This document shows positions 44,664 through 56,748 of a stretch of 64,000 nucleotides of DNA, piece after piece. The notes under the pieces are model-generated. The model ran no database searches and was not told the DNA's origin. It saw only the letters and a list, made by a program, of their open reading frames with translations. How positions within the stretch are numbered: the first letter of the stretch is position 1; each line of letters begins with the position of its first letter. The translations under genes were made by a program, and so were the position numbers. Origin of the DNA: Ypsolopha sequella (taxonomy: Eukaryota > Arthropoda > Insecta > Lepidoptera > Ypsolophidae); contig OW203984.1 in the NCBI GenBank assembly GCA_934047225.1, positions 8,689,201 through 8,753,200 on the forward strand, given 5' to 3'.

Positions 44664-45160
44664 CGTTCCGCATGACGCTAATAGTGCCAACACTACCATC
44701 AAACTTCTCACGCCCATAAAGCCATTCCGGATGGACAATGGCGTCCATTACTGCTTAAACTTATGATCCATTCGGAACGCTTTGAACGTGACATGGACGT
44801 TGACACTTGAAAGTGACAGAATTTGTAGGAATTTGTTTTAGGTTACGTGAATACAAATGATATGCTACTTTATTAGGTCCAAGCAAGAACTGATTTTCTC
44901 TTACTTCAATCTTTGAATCATGGTTTAGTAATAAACTCTTATGCTCCGAATAAATTATTTTTAAATCTGCCGCCATCCAGTTGTTACTTTTCATAGATCG
45001 CCCACAGTGCAAACGCTCTAAAGCATGGACAATGATAGCATAACATGGCGTCGTTTATGATGCCATCTATGACGTCATAGCGACCGTTGTAGAGAGCTAT
45101 CGTTATTGCGCTAAAGACCGTTGACGCGATAAAATCAATTATGTTGTCATTCGGAACGCG
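44664..45160. mobile_element. Non-autonomous element with GCGTTCC-type ends, copy 2
   Basis: The left end gcgttccgcatgacgc and right end gtcattcggaacgc are inverted. The body matches 1700-2205. About 497 bp, A/T-rich, non-coding. Confidence 0.75.
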
Positions 45161-45320
45161 GTGTAAGTTTAATCGTCGGATGTCCGCCGACTTACATTTA
45201 AAGCAGGATAACACATAAATTCAACGCGTGCAAAAGAGATGGCGTATTAGTTAGGTGTGCGTGTGCGTCGTCCAACATCAAACTGAACGTGGCCATTGTC
45301 TATGGGAGGTAAATTATTTA

Positions 45321-45400
45321 TAGAGCCACAAACTTATCTGTTTCGGTGGCGAAGCCATTTTAGTTTGGCCCACCGGAACAGATAAGTTTATGACTCTGTA
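45321..45400. mobile_element. 80-bp fold-back element
   Basis: Tips tagagccacaaacttatctg and cagataagtttatgactcta-like complement at the right, with ccaccgg/tcggtgg inner arms and the loop gaagccattttagtttggcc. A diverged relative lies at 58530-58640. Confidence 0.75.
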
Positions 45401-46024
45401 AGCGGATACTTATTGCCAAGTGGTACCTTTTGCCATCTTGTTCAGCTTGGGAAGACAGCATTCATTTTTCAAAGACGTTTTACTTACAGAGAACTAGACT
45501 GTGCACTTACCAATGTCTTTTGAACTAAATTAGATTTGATTGATTTACGAATAAGGTCGTTATTGTTATGATAGCATATTCAAGTAAAAAACGAGCTGAG
45601 TGATAGAAGCACTCGCCACTCGTTTTTAGCAAGCGCTGTTTAGCAAGTTGCCAGTATATACGTGTACGTAATCAAGTGCCAAACGTATGGTCATAGTGTA
45701 GCCGATTCTGAAGGCTTTAATTTTAGTTTTAGTGCTGTCAAAACAAAATTTTCATGATTGCAAAATAGTTCATTAGTGTTAAGAACAGAAGCTAAATTAC
45801 TTTGGAAAAATCATGATAATAATAATATGAGTGATGTGGATAAATAGGGTAGTGCCGAAAAAAGATGATAAATGATATTTAAATATGTACCAGCTTATTA
45901 CTAATTATTAAACAAAATATAGTATTCACAATAATAAAAACCGTTACTTACCATGTAATATTTTATTAACTTCAATATTTGTATAGGTAAATATACTAAC
46001 AAAATATATACCTACATATTTATA

Positions 46025-46284
46025 CGAGGTGAATTTGCGAACACCGTCCAAATTCATTCTTGAGCCTTGGTAAGTGATCAGCATCATGAATCAATAACGA
46101 TTTTTGTAAAATTCATGAAATTATATTTCCACTCCCCATACTGATTCACTCAGGACTGGGAGTGAATTACTATGGGAAGTCGAAATTTCATTACGAATTT
46201 CACAAAAATTGTTATCGATTTATGATGCTGATCACTTACCAAGCCTTCAATATGAATTTGGACATTGATCAAAAAGTCACCTTG
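46025..46284. mobile_element. TA-flanked fold-back MITE, family B copy 2
   Basis: Flanked by TA. The tips cgaggtgaattt/aagtcaccttg and the palindromic core around ctcaggactgggag match 25111-25360. Confidence 0.85.
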
Positions 46285-46378
46285 TATAATGATACACATA
46301 AAAGACAAGATCCTAAACTCATAAAAAAGATACCTATATACCTATCATATCTCCGAAACAAGAGGAAAGAAAAATATG

Positions 46379-46648
46379 AAAAAAAACCGGCCAACTGCGA
46401 GTCGGACTCGCGCACGAATGGTTCCGTACCATTATCTATAAAAATGGCAAAAAAATCACCTTTGTTGTATGGGAGCCCCCTTAAATATTTATTTGTTGTT
46501 ATAACGGCAACAGAATACATCATCTGTGAAAATTTCAACTGTCTCTTATCACGGTTCATGTCATGAGATACAGCCTGGTGACAGACGGACAGCGGAATCT
46601 TAGTAATAGGGTCCCGCTGGTTACCCTTTGTGTACGGAACCCTAAAAA
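46379..46648 (+). repeat. CCGGCCAAGTGCGAGTC-type repeat, copy 5
   Basis: Starts aaaaaaccggccaactgcga, then gtcggactcgcgcac, ggttccgtacc, and ends gtgtacggaaccctaaaaa. Very close to 12628-12927. Confidence 0.85.
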
Positions 46649-46939
46649 TCATATACTTAATTACGTAAAGATTACAGGAAAAATATGGCTGTATAAAAAC
46701 TATTATGTAATTAAGTTATGTATCTTTGTATAAAATTCATTAGTTATTTTTTTTGGTGTCGTATAAGCTAACTAGATGGTGCCACAATGTTTCTACATCG
46801 CTATATAGCTTGTCCGATTCAGAATGGTAGATACTTTGAGTTGATTTTTGTCGTTACTGCAAATAAATTATATAGAAGTCAATATGTTCTCTTTACTCAA
46901 AACTAACCCATAGGAATTTAAACAATGGCGGTTAAGATA

Positions 46940-47092
46940 TTATTAGGGTTCCGCACTCAGAGGGCGCCCAGTTGTTTGTCAAAGGCTACCATTGTCGCGT
47001 TAATGTTGCTGTGGCATATTTACGGTTTCGTACCCGTATTGTGTGGTGTTACGAAACCCTTTGTGCGCGAGTCCGACTCGCACTTGTCCAAA
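46940..47092 (-). repeat. CCGGCCAAGTGCGAGTC-type repeat, copy 6, short
   Basis: Reverse copy with attagggttccgcactcaga at the left and gcgcgagtccgactcgcact at the right. About 150 bp, internally deleted. Confidence 0.7.
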
Positions 47093-47500
47093 TGAATGAA
47101 AATGGGCAGGCTCACACCAGTGTGAGGTACCTAGATCTAATTTTAGTTAGTTACATTACACATATACGCGTAGGTATCTACATGTTACCCCTAAAAGTAG
47201 TTACCTGCCATAATTTTCCAAAGCATACATGCTAAAATTGAATTACAGGAGAGACATCCTACATTCTAGATGTTTTGTTATGTATGAGTATGTCGGCGCA
47301 TAAGTACTTTCCGAGGCATCGCCTTACTAAATTGCGTTACGGAAATGTAATTATAGCTTTTATAGAGTGCTTTTAGTAGCTCTTAGTAGAGTAACCGTTG
47401 TGGTACCCCCTCACTAAAATGAGGGGGACGCTTCGGGACGCTTATTCTGTTACGATACTTTTTCAGGAAATAGGCTATTACAAAACTTTTTCATTTATGG

Positions 47501-47718
47501 CAGGGTTCGGCAACCTTATGATATAGGAGGGCCACAAATGCTACCAGGGGATGTGCATCTTTTAATTGAGAACAATGCTTGCTTTTTAGATAGTTCAGAA
47601 TGGAAAATGTCTGCTCACACAAATATAGTTATCAAGCAGTGGTTGCGAACTTTGCGGGCCACAGCAAAGTGGTTCACGGGCCGCATGCAGCCTGCGGGCC
47701 GCCGATTGCCAACCTCTG
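47501..47718. mobile_element. hAT MITE with 8-bp target duplication
   Basis: 218 bp. The left end cagggttcggcaacc and the complement of the right end cagaggttggcaatc form the inverted repeats. Perfect direct repeats ATTTATGG flank it at 47493-47500 and 47719-47726. The inner sequence has gcgggccacagc and gggccgcatgcagcctgcgg, typical of hAT non-autonomous elements. The intact duplication suggests fairly recent insertion. Confidence 0.92.
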
Positions 47719-47726
47719 ATTTATGG

Positions 47727-49140
47727 AACTACGTTTAGAGTTACAGTTTGGTAGCAAGAGATGTGACAAGAAGGTTTATCTACTCCCATGTAATTGTACA
47801 ACATCAAAAGCGATTTTATTAGTATCAATATTGTTTAATGTTAAATTATAGCATAGCAATTCTGCGCTGTGATTTGCCAAATTTATTATAACACCGCTAG
47901 AGAACCAATCAAAAGCGACGAAGAGTAAATAGGGCGCGGCTTAAGAATTAAGGGGGTATATCGTCAAAATCGACACTGTTTGAAGTTATTTATCTACGGT
48001 TCAAAAGAAGTTCAAAGTTAAATAAATTAGTATAATAATTTTGGGACCTTTTTCTAGATGTTGGACTATCAGAAACGTGATTGGAGGAGTTTCTTTCGAT
48101 ACTAATTATTATAGAAATGAGGTCTAAATTTACACTTTTTTTGATATGCTGTCAAATTGAGATAGCATACAGACTCCAAAAATATGAATTTAGGAGGGTT
48201 TTAACACTACCTAAATTACTGTTTATGGAAATTTTCATAGCTATTTTAATACATTTTGTATTAATTTAAAACTTTTTGTAACTGGGACCTTTGCACGGAC
48301 GATATATCATCTTAAAACCTCGCCCCTTTTTCTCGTTCTGGCTTCTGATTTGTTCCTTAGCGGCAATACCATCAGAGTCGTCAGATTGCTCTTGGACTTT
48401 ATGAACTGTTCATTTCTCGTTTTTTCGTGAAATTGTCAGTTGAAAATATTATAATAATAAAATTTGTAGAAAAAGGCGTTACTTTGCGGAAGTCTATCAT
48501 GAATTTGTGGATGTATATAGCATAGCAAGCAGCACGAGCACAAAATCAATACAATACTGCTTGCTTTGCTTGTGCATGTTTTATGCGGGAGGGCGAGCGG
48601 TGCTTGAGTCTGCATTTTGAATAGCATAGTGTTTAGCGGAATATTGCAAATTATTAATATATCCACAAATTTATTATAATAATGTCACGCGAAGACGATA
48701 TATTTTGGAACGAAGTTCCTTATCGCACGTTATACTCCTGTCGCTTGGCAAATGAAAGCTGGGCGAAAAAAGTGTAACATTTCGACCGTTAAGTTTTGCT
48801 GTATCGGTTTCCATACACTTTTTTATTGCTAACGATTCTTACCGCGTTTCATAGTACGAGGTGGGGTGAGCGACGCGTGTGTATTACACTAAGGATGTTC
48901 TGTCGCATTTGGGATGATCGTGACACTAGGGATGAACCTAGAACGAAAACGCGATTCTTAGGGATGTCCCTGACACAGAATGTGTTGAAAAAAGTGCTCT
49001 ATATCGTTGGCAAAAGATATGTTTGTTTGCGTGTCTATATAGGTAAACTGCAGTAAAGACGTGCGGTTGGCATGCGTGTCAGTAGCTAAAGAAATTTCGT
49101 TCCAACCGGCTGTCCCACGACACCTCTACACTTTTGTTTG
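47727..49140. other. Intergenic DNA, no gene seen
   Basis: Parts near 48300-48440 (acctcgcccctttttctcgt, ttcgtgaaattgtcag) resemble 40620-40760. Several short frames here look random. Confidence 0.5.
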
Positions 49141-51945
49141 ATTCATTTCATTTCATTTATTTATTCATAAACAATTTTTACATCGTATTTGAAATAAAAG
49201 TAATTACAAATTATAAAATGTTATACTTACAACCTAAAAACAAAAATTAGACGTTAATAAGACAAACAAAGGATATTAGCAAATAAAAATCAATAAAAAT
49301 GTCACATTATTCTGAAGTCAATCACAACTTAAGCTACCTATTTACATATTCCTCAACTGAGTAAAAGCAGTTTGTCAGCAGATACTGTTCTAGTTTATAC
49401 TTAAATTGTTTAAAGTTCTCAATATTTTTCAGTTCAGTGGGCAATTTGTTGAACAGTTTTACTGCTTGATAGCGGCTGCAGTGACTCACCACTCGGAGCC
49501 GTGGGCTTGGTGTTTCGATATAAATATCTTGCCTTCTTGACAGTAATCGTTTTTTCTTATTGTCATTGCTCTCAAATTTATGAATATTTTTCACTAGGCC
49601 GCATAGTAGAACAAACATATAAAGGCAAGGAGCAGTAAATATTTTAAGATTCCTAAAGAATTCTCGACATGATGTCCAAGGTGGTATGCGAACCATGGTT
49701 CTAATGGTCCGTTTTTGTGCTATGAAAGCCCTATTCATGTTGTAGGCAAAACTATTTCCCCAGAATTTAATACTGTAACGCAGTTTCGATTCAACCAATG
49801 CAAAATAAACGATTTTGAGTTGTTGCAGACTTATTTCATCCCTAAGACTGCGTAAAGCGTAACATGCTGAACTAATTGAGTTTTCTATAGCATTTAATTC
49901 CTCTTTCCAGTTCAAGCAACTGTCAATATTTATACCTAGAAACCTAACAACATCAACCAGTTTTATGTCATTGCCATTTAAAGACATATTAATATTAAGT
50001 TTATCCTTACTTTGTGAGGTAGTTTTAAACAAAATAGCGTTCGTTTTTTTTGTGTTTACTTCCAAATTGTTGACTCTAAACCAATTCCAGAAAGCTGAAA
50101 GAGCCAAATCACATTTACAATTCAGGTCTCTTATATTGTTTGCCGATATAATGGCATTAGTGTCATCTGCATATACTACAAGATTAATATCAGCTATTGA
50201 GTTTTTCATGTGATTAATTAGGTCATTCGTAAACATTATAAAAAATATTGGTCCCAGTATGGAGCCTTGCGGAACTCCTCTTGTTATTTTAACAATGCTG
50301 GATTTGTAAGATCTAGCTTGTTTGTTTTGAACGGACTCAATTTCTACGAATTGATACCTATTTTGGAAATAGTTTTGAATCAGTTTCAACACGTCTCCTC
50401 GTATGCCATAATGCTCTAGCTTTTCAACCAAGATGTCATGATCAACTGTGTCAAAAGCGGAACTCAGATCCAAGAACAGGCCTATCACCTTTTTTTTATA
50501 ACTAATTTCGGACACTACGTCATTAGCTAAAGCGTCAACTGCGTCTACTGTGCCTAAGTTCCTTTGATAACCAAATTGACGACTATTTATTATGCTATTT
50601 TTATTTAAGTGTTTCAAAATTCGACTTTTCAGAAGTTTCTCAAATATTTTTGAAATTGTTGGTAGCTGTGAGATAGCCCTGTAGTTATTAGGGTCAGTCT
50701 TAGATTCTTTTTTATGTATAGGTAGGACTTTAGCAATTTTTAGCTGGTCCGGAAAAATGTTAGCTCTAAAACACTGATTAAAAAAGTTCGCTAATGGTTC
50801 TGCTAGAATATCTATATTGTCCTTAAAAATGGCAATTGGTAATTCATCATGCCCAACGGACCTTTTATTTACCATTTTGTTCACAATTTTTGTTATTTCA
50901 TAAGATGTTGTTTGATTGCACGTCATATTATTACTAACCCTGTCTGTGTTATCCTGCGCTAACTTTAAAGCGTCCTGCGTCTGACACGATATTTTATATT
51001 TGCTGGCATTAATAGTTTCGGAAAACGCTTGCACGACTTCCTGAGGTTGGCTTATAATTCTGTTGTCTACCTTGAGCATTAATTTAGTTTTTAAGCAAGT
51101 TTTTTTCCTATTTCTGTGCCTGTTTACCACCTTCCAAATACCCTTTATACTGTCTTTTGCATTCAAGATTTCTTTTTGAACACTAGCTTTCTTTAGATTT
51201 CTTACAACCTTTTTGTATAATCTTAAATAGTTTGTTCGGTAAAGTAAGACGCTGGAATCGGTGTGGTTTTTATTGATAGAATTTAAAAATCTTTTCATTT
51301 TACTAGCCGTCCTGATTCCCTTCGTTATCCATGTGAGTTTATTTTCTTTTATCAAGTTGATTTTTCGATTGCACTTCTTAAAACTGTTGTGATATAAAGC
51401 TGTTAGTTTAGCAAGAAAAGAGTTTATACCCAAAATAGCCCAATTTACCTTTAACAAATTGGCCCTAAATTTTAATTTGTTTTTCTTACTGTGCGACCGT
51501 AATTGTTTAAATATTACTCTTTCAGTCTTGTTATTAAAATTAGTATTTTCTATCTCAATGCTGCAAATTAATCCAGCATGACCATCTGCCAAATTATTGT
51601 GGTCGACATCACTAGAGATCGATCGGTCGTCGTGGGGAATATTTGTGATGATATTGTCAATACACGATTTTGAGTCATTTCTTACAAATGTTATGGAATC
51701 TATTAGGGTTCTAAAGTTATAGCATGTCAGTAATCCTAAAAATTCACGTCTATACCTTGAATCTGATAAAATGTCGATGTTAAAATCACCTATTATTATA
51801 CATTTTTTATCAAATAATTTTTCTAGCAATTTCTCTAGTTTCTCGAGGAAATTTTCAAAGTTTTTTGTATCTGGTGTTCGATAACAGCAACAAATATAAA
51901 GATTCGTGCTAATATCTTTCACTCCACATATTTCAAAGATTGACG
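49141..51945 (-). mobile_element. 5'-truncated LINE (CR1/Jockey supergroup)
   Basis: Minus-strand element ending in an aaatgaaatgaaatgaat tail at 49141-49158. The 3' UTR is about 180 bp. The 5' edge is near 51945, where the sequence changes to gtcatagataaagtattgtg, which occurs uninterrupted near 40770, so that repeat was probably the target. ORF1 and most of the endonuclease are missing. Confidence 0.85.
49334..51945 (-). CDS. LINE ORF2: partial endonuclease and reverse transcriptase
   Basis: Open for 862 codons with no stop; the true start is lost by 5' truncation. Residues 1-150 are the end of an APE-type endonuclease (CYRTP, IIIGDFNIDIL, and DGHAG where SDH is usual). The reverse transcriptase spans about residues 380-700: ILPIHKK-like VLPIHKKESKTDPNNYRAIS, the catalytic block GLFLDLSSAFDTVDHDIL, TRGVPQGSILGPIFF and YADDT. 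A thumb/C-terminal region with SKLRYSIKFWGNS follows. The motif set and pentamer 3' tail fit the CR1/Jockey supergroup. An intact frame implies recent insertion, but without the first endonuclease motifs this copy should be immobile. Confidence 0.9.
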
Positions 51946-52077
51946 GTCATAGATAAAGTATTGTGTGCAAATAAACATAATTAGACATTACGACACGCGT
52001 GCAGTCTATTTCAAAACTCACGTGTCCCAATTTCTCACATTATATTACAGTTGCACAAAATACTAATAGGTATACCC

Positions 52078-52255
52078 GTAGCACAGTGTTTAATCGCACG
52101 CGACGCGACTTAGTTGACTCAGAAGTGCGAGGAGCGTGACATATTGTTTAATCGCAAAAACATTATGTTAAGCCCTTACCAGAGAATATAAAGTATTACT
52201 TACACTTGTGAGTCAACTAAGTCGCGTCGCGCGCGTTTAAATTAAACACTGCTGC
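52078..52255. mobile_element. Fold-back element with GTAGCACAGTGT tips, copy 2
   Basis: Relative of 12472-12595: gtagcacagtgtttaatcgc, then acgcgacgcgacttagttga, with the complement gtcaactaagtcgcgtcgcg near the right. The central agagaatataaagtatta recurs inverted near 60340. Confidence 0.75.
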
Positions 52256-52741
52256 GGGTGCTCGAGCTCTGAACTAAAATTTACCTGGCTATAGAATGTA
52301 TAGCAATGTTAGAAATTAAAATCAAGCAGGGTAGGTAAACAAATAGAAAGGTCAATTTACTCACCATAAATATATTGCGTGTTGTTTGTAATTTGCCATC
52401 TCAGATATCCATTAAATGACTGTCATCGAAAGATAGTTTGGAAAACGCATAACTTCTGAAAAGTTTGTAAACACACATTGCCCGAACAACTTTCAAAGTA
52501 GATGCTTGATTTTAATGCATTAATGCAATAACAAAACAGAATTTCAATTTAAATATCTTTTGATTGAGTAGTTAACTAGTACTGCTATCACTCGTAACAA
52601 AAAACAAACTTCACTTTAGTTATTGAAAGTACGGTACTCACTGTGTTTATTTATATTTCCCAAATTTTTGGCAAAGTTACGGTCATTTACGAGTATGTCG
52701 GTGATGAAGAAATTCCAGTCACCGCGCCGCGCCGCTAGTAT

Positions 52742-53238
52742 CAGTGCCGGATTAAGACTACCTTGATGCCCTAAGCAATCCGCGCCTATGAGCCCCTATC
52801 CACTAGTAGACCAGTGTCGTTCTTTCAAAAATGTAACGTATTTATTACAAAGAGATCCATCATTACGTACAAAGAATACTCCTATCCTTTTCTTAGAATA
52901 TGCACGAAAGAGATAAGTGTGTTTATAATAAAAACCAAAGCAAATTTTACGGACAGCAAGTATCTGCCTCTATATTCAATATTGATAAGGCCTCGAGCCT
53001 CTCGTGTAGCATTTTCGTTCGTTTTAATACCTGACTTTTTGGAAAATTTGCAAATTCACATGGGGTGCATGCAACGACATCGCATTACTCAAGCTAGTCA
53101 ATTTGATTACACGCGAGCTTTCAATAAGTCTTACCTTGCATGAGCTAGAATATATTTTATCGGTGCTGTTTATGGTGCCCCCCGAGACGTGATGCCCTAA
53201 GCAGATGCTTAATTTGCTTATGGGCTAATCCGGCACTG
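52742..53238. mobile_element. hAT non-autonomous element with 8-bp target duplication
   Basis: 497 bp with ends cagtgccggattaag and the complement of gctaatccggcactg. The subterminal gatgccctaagca occurs at both ends. Perfect direct repeats GCTAGTAT flank it at 52734-52741 and 53239-53246. No transposase coding seen. Confidence 0.93.
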
Positions 53239-53246
53239 GCTAGTAT

Positions 53247-54780
53247 CAATAAATGACAGAGACGGAGGTAAGATCGTTTCCTAGCCTGTCATCATCGCTG
53301 TACCAACAAGTCATCTAAAGAGTAAAGTAATATAACTGGAGCAGTCATCCCGCAACCATGGCAGATGTAACTCCGCCGAAAATTCAGGAAATCTGAAAAC
53401 TAAACACCGTGAGTCCCATACTTCTAATAATGTTTATAATGACCGTGTAAATCCAAAACCTTAGTTGCCCTTGCTCAGCTCCTGTTAGCACGTAATAATT
53501 AATAATATCTACATAGTCTACATACCTACTGTCTGCCGGGACTCCCTGTCCCCCTCTCATAACCAAGGCAAAGTTATAAAAGCCAACAGGATAATAACAA
53601 AGAAAATCAAAACAAAAAAAAAAACCTTCTGTCAAATCTTTCTTTCTTAGTAGCTAAAAGTGAAAACCATACCAGAGTCCATTTAGTGGTTCCTGATTAA
53701 CAAGCCAATGGTTTGACGGCACGGAAATCCTGTCTATACATAATGTTTGTTTATAATTCAAAATATACACAAATGAGACACATATTATAATATAATTGAT
53801 AAAAATTCAAGATATATTATAATATGTGTCAAATTTGTGTATATATAAAATTATATATCAAAAAATAATAAAAGAAAGCTGATAAAGGCAATACAAAATT
53901 ATTTAATGTTTATAATTCAAGAAAACACGGAACAAGTTTAATTAGTAGAATATTTTTCGAGACAAATATCACTGAGCTGTAGCATTTGAGCACCGAATAT
54001 TACGGAAGCGTTACTCTGCAGAACCACAGGAAAAAATAATTTTGAAGATTTCGAAGGCCCATTCAAAGATTTCAAACATATCTTTAGGCTCATGCCTTTT
54101 GTTCTGATCGAACGTAATCGGGTCGTTAGTTTGCGCACTACAGAGTTCGCCAGGAAAGAGGTCCCTTGTCAAAGTGTAAGTATTTATCATCAGAGAATAA
54201 TTAAGAAAATACCTTCATCCGTGGTTCATCTTCTGCGGAATTCACTATGAATGGCAGATTTGTCTCAATGGGAAATTTTTGGAACATATAAGAATAAATG
54301 ACGAACAAAAATGACTTACCTAGAGGTTGTTCGTTTGTTACTTTGGACGACAATGAAGTGATAATTGTTACATCCCTTTTTATATACACAACTCAGCCCT
54401 ATTGTTCATTTGATGATCCTCGAAACAATATAAATAGCTAGGTAGGTAAACTTCTATTACAATATTCTATAGAATATTTCATTGATTTATCACCGCAACA
54501 ACATCGGCACACGTTTCGCGTAACAATTAATGGAACTTACACAAGTTAACTTGAGTTAATTGTTTAATAAATAAATAGTAAATGTTTGTAAACAGAATTA
54601 TTTCTTTACTCCCAAAATATTCATCATGTCTTAGTAATAATAAATATTATGGTAATTTAATCTCGCTTCGCGAGTGTCGAGGCGAATTTATAAAATATAT
54701 ATTGTCATAATGGCCTTTAGATCAAAGTTGCCGTGCATGAACGGTGCGTATTTTTTGCGTCGCAGTCCAATTATTCCATA
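53247..54780. other. Intergenic DNA, no secure gene
   Basis: A minus-strand open stretch at 53938-54389 with weak splice-like signals is discussed under rejected items. Near 53770-53840 is an inverted pair (atacacaaat.gagacacatatta / taatatgtgtcaaatttgtg). Confidence 0.45.
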
Positions 54781-54937
54781 TAGTTAAGGCGCTTTATGCT
54801 GCGAAAGTGCTGCCAAGTTAGAAAAAAAAAACAATAATTATCGAAAATCTGTTCAAGTAAATGCGTAGATATAGCAATGAACTATTTTAAATAGCATGGT
54901 TTTCATAGACTACGTCTTTGATGAGCTAAACTTTTAA

Positions 54938-56065
54938 CCCCTTATCGCATACACGGACAAATATGAGCAGTTAAGTTTTTTGATGTTTTCAAAAGAACTT
55001 CATCAAAACTTTTAATTGTAATTTATATATGGTAACACTAAATAAGTCTGTGTGTCAATTTGAACGCAGTTCATTCATCTAAGACGCCATACTTGAAAGA
55101 AAAACAGTAAAAAAGACAACATGGCGGTCGACTTCAGCTGATGGACGTTCGTGCTGCATAATCAATTTAATTGTGGTGGAAATTGTAAGTATATCGATTC
55201 GTATTATTTTAATATACAAATATATTTTATCGTTCTACCAGGACATATATTTTTTATTTGTTGAAAATATCGATAGCATTGATTTTCAATCCTTTAACGA
55301 AAAATTTCGGCGAACGTTTTACTATTAATATTTTTTTAGAAAAAATCTGTTTTATATTTTAGATCTTAATATGGAAGAAGTTTATTTGGCAGTTCCTGAT
55401 TGAAGTTGTGATGAGCTGTCGGATGAAGATGAGGGCTATGATCCTCTTGCTGAGTTCAGAAATGGCATCTGTATTCCTGAAAGTAGTGACGAAGATATCA
55501 ATGAAAATGAGGACAATGAACAACTTGGAGAAGATCAAGATATTTCTGTAGAACAAAATGCTACTTTATCACGGGGAAGACTCAATGCAACCAAATACAT
55601 TTGGAGAAAATCGAACTGCGTTTATGATGAGCACGCTATTGCTTTTTTGGATGCAAATGACCTTCCTGAGGAAATAAGGAATTTGAAAACGCCCTGTGAT
55701 TATTTCAGATATTTCTTCACTGATCAAATTTTCCAATATATTGTCGACCAAACCACTAACTAAGGCACTAACTAAGAACCATCAATCAAATCTATTAATT
55801 ACAATATTTAGGGCTAAAAAAATAAACTAGCGCACAATAAATAATTATTCATGTTTTTCTATCAATGCATATATGATCATATATGAATGTGCTCTTATTT
55901 GAGCTTAAAATGCATATATGATCATATATGGCTAGTTTATGTTTTCTTAATTTTCTTAACAATATTCATTTACATAATTTTCATTTTATTTTTTCCGGAA
56001 TCTATTTAGCGAACATCACCTTATATATTTTTTCCGATTGACAAAAAAATACATGCAATAAGGGG
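54938..56065 (+). mobile_element. piggyBac deletion derivative, 1128 bp
   Basis: The 13-bp inverted ends ccccttatcgcat and atgcaataagggg match at 12 of 13 positions. TTAA lies on both sides (54934-54937, 56066-56069). Inside: a 5' UTR exon with donor ttgtaagtat near 55188, an acceptor ttttatattttag before the start codon at 55371, and the first 130 codons of a piggyBac transposase. The rest of the gene is deleted. Two copies of an 18-bp palindrome lie at about 55869 and 55913. Confidence 0.92.
55371..55763 (+). pseudogene. piggyBac transposase N-terminal fragment
   Basis: The frame ATG 55371 to TAA 55761 reads an acidic N-terminus (DELSDEDEGYDPLAEF...) and then IWRKSNCVYDE..., LPEEIRNLKTPCDYFRYF and FTDQIFQYIVDQT. 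This is the start of the DDE_Tnp_1_7 domain. TGA at 55401 interrupts codon 11, and the catalytic aspartates and cysteine-rich end are deleted. If translated from an internal start it would give only a catalytically empty N-terminal peptide. Confidence 0.88.
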
Positions 56066-56454
56066 TTAACTTATGCTAAAAATGGCCGTTTTTGGCAAAG
56101 TTAAAATTTTAGCTCATTAAAGAAGTTGTCTATGAAAACTATTTTTATTTTCTATAATTATTCTTGTAAGTAAATAATGTTTTTTTTTCTAGAGTGGCAG
56201 CACTTTTGCAGCATATAGCGCCTTAACAAAAAGATACAATGCTCACTAATTTTCGACCACTAGGTAAGTATTTTTGAATTATGTCTAATAATTTGCTTGT
56301 ACTTATTACCAAATACCAAGATACAAAATAAAAAATGTGATTAAAAATGGTCTAAATGACAAAATGGTGTAACTATAAATTTCCTCAAATCCTGCAGAAC
56401 ATTTTAGATAACATTGCTGATATAACCGAGTCCCGGGATTTAAATTGATAAGAT

Positions 56455-56562
56455 AGTGCATCAAACGTGTATCTTAGATTTTAAGCTTAAATTCTTGTAA
56501 CTTGTACTGTACTCCCTTCTTGCGAAATAAATTAATATTCTATTCTATTCTATTCTAAACAT
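56455..56562 (+). repeat. LINE 3' tail with TTCTA repeats
   Basis: Ends aaattaatattctattctat and further ttcta units, preceded by a cttgtactgtactcccttct-type 3' UTR. A reverse-strand counterpart (tagaatagaatagaatcatt) is at 57782. Confidence 0.6.
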
Positions 56563-56748
56563 TCTGTAGATAGAGACTGCAGATTACCACTGCTGGGATC
56601 CTGAACTCTTTCCCTTCTTCCATATTATCATTATTATTCAGGAAATATCAAACTTCTCTATGTCTGTCTCAGCTAAAATATAAAGAGAAATTAGAGAGGA
56701 AAAAAACCGGCCAAGTGCGTACATTTTATAAGTTTGTGGACTAATACA

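Larger units (their letters stand above)
54788..56222. mobile_element. TTAA-flanked MITE, family D copy 1, split by piggyBac
   Basis: Ends ggcgctttatgctgcgaaag and ctgcagcatatagcgcc-like right tip, with TTAA at 54784-54787 and 56223-56226. The two halves (54788-54937 and 56066-56222) together match the uninterrupted copy at 61526-61883. Confidence 0.88.

Noticed and set aside
48081..48269. 62-codon hydrophobic plus-strand frame
   Set aside because: A/T-rich sequence gives hydrophobic codons by chance; no start context, splice sites or homology.
53938..54389. Two minus-strand open stretches with splice-like borders (donor gtaagtcat near 54319)
   Set aside because: The frames do not join in phase through any convincing acceptor and I recognise no domain. 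A small gene cannot be excluded.
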